Shown: piece by piece, positions 1 to 5,700 of the stretch | How the letters are laid out: the number at the start of each line of letters is the position of its first letter | How positions within the stretch are numbered: position 1 is the first letter of the stretch | DNA from: an uncultured Eubacteriales bacterium | Lineage (GTDB): Bacteria; Bacillota; Clostridia; Peptostreptococcales; Anaerovoracaceae | Assembly (NCBI GenBank): GCA_902765035.1 | Contig: CACWYF010000058.1 | Location: 1-7,403, forward strand | Reading direction: 5' to 3' | Length of the DNA stretch: 7,403 nucleotides | Translations under genes and position numbers: made by a program | Notes under the pieces: model-generated | What the model was told of the DNA's origin: nothing | Database searches by the model: none | What the model saw: the letters and a program-made list of their open reading frames with translations, nothing else

Positions 1-275
1 TCAAATTCCCCGCAGCCGAACGCACCGATGGTGGCAACTGTCATCAGGAAACTCTCATCAAACATCTGTCCGTGTGATATGCCGATGATACATTTGCGTA
101 CGACATCGTAACCGACGATGAAGTACGGCACGAGCCAGATGAGAAGCATCCATATGCTGTGCGCAAAATTCTCCGGTATGACCGTATGCTCAGCGATTAT
201 CAGCACTATGAAGATGATAAAGGCTGTTATGATGCGAATCAGATCTTTTTTCTGTTTTTTAGTGAGTTTATCCAT
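1..275 (-). CDS. Heavy-metal P1B-type ATPase, N-terminal 91 codons (partial, runs off the left edge)
   Basis: The visible part begins with a Lys-rich cytosolic segment (MDKLTKKQKK). Two hydrophobic helices follow, roughly residues 12-30 and 42-56, then the stretch FDESFLMTVATIGAFGCGEF. DE-x-FLM-x-x-ATIGAF before the third membrane helix is characteristic of CadA/ZntA/ZosA-type metal-exporting ATPases. The phosphorylation site and the CPx metal site would lie beyond the window, so the substrate cannot be read from this gene itself. Most CadA/ZntA proteins carry an N-terminal HMA domain; this one has none and starts almost directly at the first membrane helix. The HMA domain is instead encoded by the separate gene just upstream. 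An in-frame TGA lies 9 bases before the ATG at 275, so the start is firm, but no good Shine-Dalgarno sequence precedes it. It is the last visible gene of the arsR-HMA-ATPase operon. The family assignment is confident; zinc/cadmium specificity is inferred from its neighbours. Confidence 0.88.
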   Translation of the reverse strand, partial: MDKLTKKQKKDLIRIITAFIIFIVLIIAEHTVIPENFAHSIWMLLIWLVPYFIVGYDVVRKCIIGISHGQMFDESFLMTVATIGAFGCGEF

Positions 276-289
276 TTCTATAGTTCAGA

Positions 290-307
290 CCGGAATCACA
301 GTTCCGG
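290..307 (-). other. Perfect 6-bp hairpin between the HMA gene and the ATPase gene
   Basis: CCGGAA and TTCCGG are separated by a 6-base loop, so the operon mRNA can form a GC-rich stem 14 bases before the ATPase start codon. On the transcribed (minus) strand no T-run follows, so it does not look like a terminator for this operon. A CTTTTT run does follow on the plus strand, but no plus-strand gene lies there to terminate. It could mark an mRNA processing or stability site, or limit ATPase translation, which also lacks a clear ribosome-binding site. The pairing is seen directly; any function is inference. Confidence 0.45.
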
Positions 308-329
308 CCGCTTTTTCAGTTTATATAGA

Positions 330-551
330 TTATTTGAGAACGACCTTGCAGTCCGGCTCTACCTTTGCGATGCACTTTACAGCTTCCTGAACGACCTGGT
401 CAAAAACTGCATCGTCAGCATCGATCATCATCTTCTGAGTCATGAAACTTACTGATGCATCATTGACACCGTCCAGCTTCTTGATTGCCTCCTCCATCTT
501 TGCAGCGCAGTTTGCACAGTCCAGATCGATAAGTTTGAATTTCTTTTTCAT
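330..551 (-). CDS. Stand-alone HMA-domain heavy-metal-binding protein (73 aa)
   Basis: This is a single heavy-metal-associated domain of ordinary length, expected to be cytosolic with a beta-alpha-beta-beta-alpha-beta ferredoxin-like fold. The metal loop is LDLDCANCAAKMEEAI, with C12 and C15 as ligands. The Asp before the first Cys (D11) matches the DCxxC form found in ZntA-type Zn/Cd/Pb transporters; copper chaperones usually have Thr in that place (MTCxxC). DGVNDASVSF fits the LxGVxxxxV pattern after helix 1. Two extra cysteines, C60 and C68, sit near the C-terminus. The protein probably binds divalent metal and passes it to, or regulates, the ATPase encoded 54 bases downstream, which lacks its own HMA domain. 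The start is set by a strong ribosome-binding site 7 bases before the ATG. It lies 80 bases after arsR in the same operon. Domain identity is very secure; metal choice is inferred. Confidence 0.92.
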   Translation of the reverse strand: MKKKFKLIDLDCANCAAKMEEAIKKLDGVNDASVSFMTQKMMIDADDAVFDQVVQEAVKCIAKVEPDCKVVLK

Positions 552-558
552 GGTGATT

Positions 559-564
559 CTCCTT
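559..564 (-). promoter_or_regulatory. Ribosome-binding site of the HMA protein gene
   Basis: The minus strand reads AGAAGGAGAATCACCATG, giving a full AAGGAG core 7 bases before the start. This is the strongest Shine-Dalgarno sequence in the metal operon. It contrasts with the ATPase gene, which has none, and suggests that more HMA protein than ATPase is made. Confidence 0.8.
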
Positions 565-610
565 CTGATTTATCATTTACCGGTGCTCCCGGCTATTAAC
601 TGTTGGCTTA

Positions 611-633
611 AGCCGCTTCTCTGACGTGCGGCT
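611..633 (-). other. Hairpin overlapping the arsR stop codon
   Basis: AGCCGC (611-616) and GCGGCT (628-633) form a perfect 6-bp GC-rich stem with an 11-base loop. It begins inside the arsR stop codon. On the minus strand it is followed by TAAGCC rather than a T-run, so it is not a standard intrinsic terminator. It may protect or separate the regulator part of the operon mRNA, or lower read-through. The stem is seen directly; the role is inference. Confidence 0.45.
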
Positions 634-946
634 ACTCCTCGATGTGCTCCTTGCCCATCGCTATGATAGTCTTGACGTGATCATCATCAAGTGAATACTT
701 GATTGATTTCCCTTCCCGTCTGCTTCTTACAAGCTTGGCAGTCTTGAGAGCCTTGAGCTGATGCGAAACAGCCGACTGATTCATCTCGATATCCTCACAT
801 ATTTCAGTGACATTTTTCTCTCCTTCGAACAGATCATAGAGTATCTTGATCCTGGTCGAATCAGAAAACATCTTGAAGAGATCAGCCAGTTCAAGCAGCT
901 CGTTTTCACTCATGCCTCTGAGCATATATTCATCTTTCTTCGGCAT
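632..946 (-). CDS. ArsR/SmtB-family metal-sensing repressor (104 aa), SmtB/CzrA-like
   Basis: This winged helix-turn-helix repressor should bind its own promoter as a dimer and release it when metal binds. The core is typical: LADLFKMFSDSTRIKILYDL (residues 21-40), then the helix-turn-helix with the recognition segment NQSAVSHQLKALK (56-68), then the wing KLVRSRREGKSIKYSL (71-86). The last helix carries D88, H90, H101 and E104. Their spacing (Asp-x-His, ten residues, His-x-x-Glu) equals the alpha5 zinc site of SmtB (D104, H106, H117, E120). E104 is the final residue. The CxC motif of CadC/ArsR-type cadmium or arsenic sensors is absent; only C50 is present, in TEICED. Zinc, or possibly cobalt or nickel, is therefore the best guess. 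The ATG at 946 is chosen over an upstream TTG at 988 because it has a ribosome-binding site and gives a normal family length. The HMA and ATPase genes downstream fit an efflux role. Confidence 0.93.
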   Translation of the reverse strand: MPKKDEYMLRGMSENELLELADLFKMFSDSTRIKILYDLFEGEKNVTEICEDIEMNQSAVSHQLKALKTAKLVRSRREGKSIKYSLDDDHVKTIIAMGKEHIEE

Positions 947-953
947 ATTTCTA

Positions 954-960
954 CCCTCTC
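954..960 (-). promoter_or_regulatory. Ribosome-binding site of the arsR gene
   Basis: The minus strand reads GAGAGGGTAGAAATATG, placing GAGAGGG 7 bases before the ATG at 946. This supports that start over the in-frame TTG at 988, which would add 14 residues of non-family sequence and lies too close to the operator. Confidence 0.6.
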
Positions 961-997
961 TACTCCCGTTACAGAAGATTGGCAACAAATGATTGCT

Positions 998-1028
998 TGT
1001 TCATATGAATATATTATCATATGTTCAT
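998..1028 (-). promoter_or_regulatory. Probable ArsR/SmtB-type operator
   Basis: Two CATATG hexamers (1002-1007 and 1018-1023) form an imperfect inverted repeat centred at 1012/1013, matching at 9 of 11 positions per arm. The left one sits inside a perfect 10-base palindrome, TTCATATGAA (1000-1009). ATGAACA also occurs twice on the minus strand, at 1028-1022 and 1004-998, exactly 24 bases apart. AT-rich repeats of this TGAACA/TTCATATG type are typical of SmtB/CzrA/NmtR operators. The block overlaps the -10 region and the expected transcription start of the arsR operon, so repression by blocking RNA polymerase is likely. The repeats are seen; the regulator match is inferred from family knowledge and position. 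Confidence 0.78.
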
Positions 1029-1038
1029 TATATGTCAA
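1010..1038 (-). promoter_or_regulatory. Promoter of the metal-efflux operon
   Basis: A perfect -35 box, TTGACA, lies at 1038-1033 on the minus strand. An AT-rich stretch follows, with several possible -10 boxes: TAATAT (1016-1011) at a 16-base spacing fits best, and GATAAT (1018-1013) and TATATT (1013-1008) are alternatives. Transcription would start near 1000-1005, leaving about 55 bases of leader before arsR. The -35 lies about 24 bases from the end of the terminator of the preceding gene, so the operon is independent of it. Confidence 0.7.
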
Positions 1039-1061
1039 CAGCCATTTTGAAAAATCCGGAC

Positions 1062-1090
1062 AAAAAATCCCGGCTCGTAATGAACCGGGA
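1062..1090 (-). terminator. Intrinsic terminator of the aldo/keto reductase gene
   Basis: On the minus strand TCCCGG pairs with CCGGGA as a 6-bp stem, extended by 2 bp past one mismatch, with a 5-base loop. A run of six T residues follows immediately (1067-1062). It begins 14 bases after the reductase stop codon and ends before the arsR promoter, which makes it a clean boundary between the two units. Confidence 0.9.
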
Positions 1091-1103
1091 ATGTATCTGC
1101 CTG

Positions 1104-2243
1104 CTATTCAAACTGTGCTGCGACCTTTTTAAGAAGTTCTCTGATCTCAAGATGCTGAGGGCAGACTCCCTCGCACATGCCGCATTCTATACAGTCACTT
1201 GCCTTTCCGTGTCCGTCCGCTGTTACAGTGTCATAGTTGATCCACGGATATGATGCATTGAACATGATCATGTTGTTATATACCGTGAACATTGCAGGGA
1301 TCGTTATGTTCATCGGGCAATGGTTTTCTTCAATGCAGTATCTGCACTTTGTGCACGGAACTGCTCCGATCGCCCTGTATGCATCCGCTGCATCCAGAAG
1401 ACCTTTCTTTTCAGCCTCAGTCAGAGGAGTGAGATCTTTCATGACAGTAGTATTGTCAGCGACCTGCTCTATAGTGCTCATACCTGAGAGCACGACCTCT
1501 ATTCCGTCAAAGTCAGCTGCAAATCTTATTGCATATCCTGCATTGCTGCAGTCTGAACCGCTCCCGGCTCTGATATCATCAAGAACCTGTGACGCCTTTT
1601 CCGGAAGGTTCACAAGGCTTCCTCCTCTGACCGGCTCCATAACAAGGATCGGTTTATCGTGTTTGCGGCATACTTCATATACCTTGCGGCCCTCAAGCGC
1701 AACATCCTCATAGTCAAGGTAGTTGAACTGGATCTGGACGATCTCGACCTCAGGAAAATCGGTCAGGATCCTGTCGAGCACTTCAGGCTTATCATGGAAG
1801 GAGAATCCTGCATGGCGTATCTTTCCTTCTTTCTTAAGCTCAAGCAGAGTCTCATATGCCCTGCACTTCTTATAGTGTTCAACGTTGTCTGCACTGAGTG
1901 CGTGCATAAGGTAGAAGTCAAAATATTCCACACCGCATGCTTCAAGCTGGCTCTCGAAGAGAGGTCTGATTTCTTCTTCAGATTTGAAATATTCATCAGT
2001 AAGCTTGTTTGTGAGAATGTACTCGCTGCGGTCATGCCTTGATGTGAGGCACTCTCTTACTGCGATCTCGCTCAGTCCGTTGTGGTATCCGTGTGCAGTG
2101 TCAAAATAGTTGAACCCTTCATCAATAAAGCGGTCGACCATTTCACACACTTTACCGTTGTCTATCTTATCCCCGTCCATCGGTAGACGCATCATTCCGA
2201 ATCCGAGATGCTTCTTTATTTCAGGAAAACTTCTATCTGCCAT
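1104..2243 (-). CDS. Aldo/keto reductase with C-terminal double 4Fe-4S ferredoxin domain (379 aa)
   Basis: Residues 10-290 form an aldo/keto reductase TIM barrel. The catalytic tetrad is visible as D48 and Y53 in FDTAHGY, K80 in LTNKL and H114 in YLMHAL. The N-terminal strand has LGFGMMRLP, and the family segments AGFSFHD (145-151) and VQIQFNYLD (169-177) are present. The C-terminal part has two iron-sulfur motifs. The first is C297, C300, C303 and C309 (CTKCRYC...CP); the second is C351, C354, C357 and C361 (CIECGMCEGVCP). This architecture and length are standard for the ferredoxin-type aldo/keto reductases of anaerobes. They are soluble and are thought to couple carbonyl/alcohol chemistry to electron transfer, with substrates mostly unknown. 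The start at 2243 has a GAGG core 6 bases upstream. The gene has its own terminator. Family is certain; the substrate cannot be inferred. Confidence 0.95.
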   Translation of the reverse strand: MADRSFPEIKKHLGFGMMRLPMDGDKIDNGKVCEMVDRFIDEGFNYFDTAHGYHNGLSEIAVRECLTSRHDRSEYILTNKLTDEYFKSEEEIRPLFESQLEACGVEYFDFYLMHALSADNVEHYKKCRAYETLLELKKEGKIRHAGFSFHDKPEVLDRILTDFPEVEIVQIQFNYLDYEDVALEGRKVYEVCRKHDKPILVMEPVRGGSLVNLPEKASQVLDDIRAGSGSDCSNAGYAIRFAADFDGIEVVLSGMSTIEQVADNTTVMKDLTPLTEAEKKGLLDAADAYRAIGAVPCTKCRYCIEENHCPMNITIPAMFTVYNNMIMFNASYPWINYDTVTADGHGKASDCIECGMCEGVCPQHLEIRELLKKVAAQFE

Positions 2244-2268
2244 CTTTCACCTCTTATATATCTCTTTT

Positions 2269-2337
2269 TTAAGCCGCCTGCCATGTATCTTTCAAGTCAT
2301 TATAAACTGCATGCGCGCAGATCTGGATGTTGCTCAT
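2269..2337 (-). CDS. Possible 22-codon upstream ORF before the aldo/keto reductase
   Basis: An ATG at 2337 opens a 22-residue frame that starts MSNIQICAHA and ends DTWQAA, closing with TAA 25 bases before the reductase start. A GAGGGGG ribosome-binding-like sequence lies 6 bases before the ATG, which is better than chance would usually give. Against it, the perfect TATAAT at 2304-2299 lies inside the frame; if that is the reductase promoter, this ORF would need a second promoter upstream, and I see no convincing one. I recognise no homologous peptide. It could be a leader peptide or chance. Confidence 0.22.
   Translation of the reverse strand: MSNIQICAHAVYNDLKDTWQAA
2299..2304 (-). promoter_or_regulatory. 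Candidate -10 box for the aldo/keto reductase
   Basis: The minus strand has a perfect TATAAT hexamer about 55 bases before the reductase ATG. The matching -35 position, 17 bases upstream (TCCAGA), agrees poorly with TTGACA, so the promoter would be weak or need an activator. The stretch 2244-2408 otherwise holds only the possible short ORF at 2269-2337 and a 10-base palindrome, TTATCGATAA, at 2385-2394. Confidence 0.4.
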
Positions 2338-2396
2338 TGGAGTCCCCCTCTTTGATTTACCCTAATGCCCCTTGCTCTGATTTCTTATCGATAAAG

Positions 2397-2426
2397 ACAG
2401 GCGTCCCATTGAAAAAGAACGCCTGT
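2397..2426. repeat. Perfect 8-bp inverted repeat around the -35 box of the plus-strand gene
   Basis: ACAGGCGT (2397-2404) and ACGCCTGT (2419-2426) are exact complements separated by 14 bases; one further G-U pair is possible. The spacer contains TTGAAA, the proposed -35 box of the gene at 2482. This could be a regulator-binding site with half-sites about two helical turns apart. It could also be an RNA hairpin: on the minus strand it is followed only by GTCTTTATC, a poor T-run, so a terminator for the polC operon is possible but weak. The repeat is seen; the function is open. Confidence 0.55.
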
Positions 2427-2437
2427 TCTGATAATAT
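2409..2437 (+). promoter_or_regulatory. Candidate promoter of the small plus-strand gene
   Basis: TTGAAA (2409-2414) and TAATAT (2432-2437) are separated by 17 bases; GATAAT (2430-2435) is an alternative -10 at 15 bases. Transcription would begin near 2443 and leave about 40 bases of leader before the GTG at 2482. The -35 box lies in the loop of the inverted repeat at 2397-2426. Confidence 0.5.
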
Positions 2438-2481
2438 ATAGGTGCCGGGATGCAATATCGGAAAGGATCATATCCACTGAA

Positions 2482-2736
2482 GTGAGACAGGAAGTCGATG
2501 TACTTGCAGTATTTGATATAGGAGCCATGTCGCCCCGGCCAATAAGATTCAAAGTTCTTGAGCACGGCATCAAGACTACTGTTAAAGTGTCCGATATCCT
2601 TAAAATAGAATGGCTCGGAGCCGGCGGCGTAACGCGCATCGAGTACGACTGCGTCACTGTCAGCGAAGGCCGCCGCATCAGCTACAAGCTTCTGTATTTC
2701 TACCATGAATGCAGGTGGCAGATCGAAATGAGCTAA
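2482..2736 (+). CDS. Small conserved-looking protein of unknown function (84 aa)
   Basis: I cannot assign a function. The product is a small soluble protein with no signal peptide, membrane segment or cysteine metal motif. It starts MRQEVDVLAVFDIG and continues with PRPIRFKV (18-25), a charged KTTVKVSDIL stretch (31-40), EYDCVTVSEGRR (53-64) and a final strand that includes CRWQIEMS. Alternating hydrophobic residues suggest a mostly beta fold. The pattern DVLAVFD-PxPIRFKV-VKV-DIL-YxC-x(n)-YxLxY-CxW resembles small uncharacterised proteins I recall from Clostridia; this is from memory and was not searched. The codon pattern and a candidate promoter support it over the antisense frame. The only standard start is GTG at 2482. 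The frame is open back to 2413, and the nearest purine-rich site (GGAAAGGA, 2460-2467) is 14 bases from the GTG, so the exact start is uncertain. Its TAA overlaps the polC stop on the other strand. Confidence 0.72.
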   Translation: MRQEVDVLAVFDIGAMSPRPIRFKVLEHGIKTTVKVSDILKIEWLGAGGVTRIEYDCVTVSEGRRISYKLLYFYHECRWQIEMS

Positions 2737-5700
2737 ATCTCGAATATGCTCATCTGCGCCGATTCAGGCAGTCCTGCAAAAAGACCGTGTCTCTTCAGGT
2801 CATCTATATTTGTCGCCGAGAGTCTGGTCCTCGATCTCACATCGTCGATAGTGCTGAATTCTCTCTCGTCATATGCTGCGACAAGAGATTCAGCAGCCGT
2901 ATCGCCTATCCCGTTTACCGCATTGAACGGCAGCATGACTTTGCCGTCAACTACCGAGAACCTGCACGCCTGTGCTGTCCCGAGCACCGGCTCTGCAAAC
3001 TCATAACCTCTTGAGAACATCTCGTATATTACTTCGTATACTGTCAGATGCTCCTTCTGCTTGGCAGTCGCGGTATTGCCGAGCTTCTCTATTTCTTCCA
3101 TCCTGCGCTCTATCTCAGGGATGCCCTTCCATACCGATTCAGCATCGAAGTTGTCCACCTTGGACGAGAACCATGCGGCGTAGAATGCCTCAGGATAGTT
3201 GACCTTGAACCAGGCCATTCTGATGGACATCATTACGTATGCCGCGGCGTGAGCACGCGGGAACATGTACTTCAGTGTCTCGCATGACCAGATGTACCAG
3301 TCAGGAACACCGTGGTCCTTCATCATCTGCAGCTGCTCCTCGCTCAGCACCCTGTTCTTACGGACTATCTCCATGATCTTGAACGCGTCGCTGTTAGGCA
3401 GCCCCTTGGCGATCAGGAAGTTCATGATATCGTCACGGCATGAAATGACTTCATCGATGGTCGCTGTACCGTTGCGCAGGAGTTCCTGAGCGTTGTTGGT
3501 CCATACGTCAGTTCCATGTGAGAATCCCGACATCTTGATCAGAGCCGACACTGTCGTCGGATGGATGTCGTCGAGCATGTTGCGGGTAAAATTCGTACCG
3601 AACTCAGGTATGGCGTATGTGCCGTGAGTGAACTTGTAGTCCGGGTTCTTGATGTGAAGAGCATCCAGCGACGTGAATATGCTGAGTGTCTCCCTGTCAT
3701 CAAGCGGGATCTCCATAGGATCAACGCCCGTCATTACCTGCAGATGTCTGATAAGCTGCGGCACATCGTGGCCGAGGATATCGAGCTTCAGCAGGTTCTC
3801 ATCGATCTTGTGATAATCGAAGTGAGTCGTAATGACGTCCGTATCACGCTTGTTTGCAGGCTTCTGTATAGGACAGAATTCATATATCTCATGGTCATCA
3901 GGCACGACAATGATGCCGCCCGGATGCTGTCCGGTCGTTCTCTTGACGCCGGTGCAGCCCTTGACCAGATAATCTATGTCATACTTGTTGGCTTTGATGT
4001 TGTTGTCTTCGACGTAATGCTTGACATATCCGTAAGCAGTCTTGTCGGCTATCGTAGCAACCGTACCTGCCTTGAATACGTTCTTCTCACCGAAGATCTC
4101 GCCTACATATCTGTGAGCCACCGGCTGGTATTCGCCGGCAAAATTAAGGTCGATATCAGGCTCTTTGTCTCCCTTGAATCCGAGGAATGTCGCGAAAGGA
4201 ATGTTCAGACCTTCCTTCTTCATCCTCGTTCCGCATTCAGGGCACATCTTTTCAGGCATGTCGTAGCCTGTATCATACTTGTCAGGTTCATCAGACCATT
4301 CAAAGTGCTTGCAGTGCGGGCATATGTAATGCGGAGCGAGCGGATTTACCTCAGTGATCCCCGCCATTGTAGCGGCAAATGAGGAACCTACGGATCCTCT
4401 CGATCCTACGAGATATCCGTCTGAATTCGATTTGGTTACCAGCATCTGCGCAGCGATATACATGACTGCATAGCCGTTTCCTATGATGGAACTGAGCTCT
4501 GTCTCAAGCCTCTCCTCTATCTCAGGAGGAAGCGGATCACCGTATATCGATTTTGCCTTCTCGTAGCAGCTTGTCCTGAGCTGCTCCTCAGCACCCTCGA
4601 TCTTAGGCGGGAACTTGCCCTTAGGAACCGGAAGGATGTCTGCATCGATCATGTCAGCGATCTTGTTTGTGTTGGTAACGACTATCTCCTCTGCGCGGTC
4701 GCCGAGGTACTCGAATTCCTTCATCATCTCGTCAGTGGTCCTGAGATACAGCGAATCTGACGGCGTATCTCTGAATCCGATACCTGCCATGATGATGTTT
4801 CTGTATATCGAAGCCTCCTGAGTCGGATAGTGCGAGTCAGTTGTGGCTACTGTAAGCTTTCCGAGCCTGTCACCGATCTCGATTATCTTTCTGTTGTTGG
4901 CAATGAGGTCGTCCACACTGTTGACCCTGCCCTCATTGACCATAAACTGGTTATTGCCAAGAGGCTGGATCTCAAGATAATCATAGAAAGAAGCGATGCG
5001 TTCGAGCTCTTCATCGGATGCACCGTGTTCAACAGCCTGATAGACTTCGCCTGCTTCGCATGCGCTGCCTATGATAAGCCCCTCTCTGTGAGCCTGCAGC
5101 ACCGAACGCGGCAGCCTTGGTCTCTTGTAGAAATAGTCGATGTGAGACAGGCTGACGAGCTTGTATATATTCTTGATACCTTCCTGGTTCTTCGCCAGAA
5201 GGATAATGTGATAAGTCCTGTTTTTCTTGATATCAAGCGTTCCGTCTTCGAGCCACGCATCCTCATCCGGATACAGGTAGCCTTCAACTCCGTATATGAT
5301 CTTGATATTCTTGCCTGCTTTGGCCAGCTTGCCTGCAGCCTTGGCAGCATCCGGGAATCCCTGAACCACGCCATGGTCTGTGATGGCGACTGCCGGCTGT
5401 CCCCAGTAAGCAGCTGTATTTACGATGTCGGCAACTTCATTGAATCCGTCATTGTCGCTCATCTTGGAGTGGCAGTGAAGCTCGACTCTTCTTCCGTTCG
5501 GATAGGTATCCTCCTTGAAAGTCTTCGCTACCTTCTTGAGAGCATTGGCCATCATCAGATTCTCATGCTCATATGTGTCATATTCGATCGGGCCTCTCGC
5601 ACGGATCATGTCGCCTGATGACAGGTTCTCATCGATCTCAGCGAATTTTTCAGATGATATGAATGCCTTGATACAGAATGTCCTGACTTTGGCCGCGATT

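Noticed and set aside
947..988. N-terminal extension of the ArsR protein from a TTG at 988
   Set aside because: The extra 14 residues do not look like the family, and the ATG at 946 has a ribosome-binding site.
2612..2622. GGCTC-C-GAGCC-like short palindrome followed by T-rich sequence on the minus strand, as a polC terminator
   Set aside because: The stem has only four to five pairs with a minimal loop, and the T-run is broken (ATTCTATTTT). It lies inside the plus-strand coding gene and is too weak to call.
2362..2706. Minus-strand open frame of 114 codons opposite the small plus-strand gene
   Set aside because: Its sequence is low in recognisable structure and Ala/Asp-rich at the start, while the plus-strand frame has a coherent protein pattern and a promoter.
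3561..4382. Long plus-strand open frame of 273 codons
   Set aside because: It lies wholly antisense to the polymerase core of polC, whose conserved motifs fix the coding frame; the translated product shows no recognisable domain.
5211..5283. Frameshift or pseudogene explanation for the short PolC
   Set aside because: The frame is continuous from start to stop and all polymerase, PHP, zinc and clamp motifs are intact, so there is no sign of decay.
4830..5618. Plus-strand open frame of 262 codons
   Set aside because: It is antisense to the PHP region of polC, where the PHP ligands and flanking motifs are clear. It is a by-product of codon composition.
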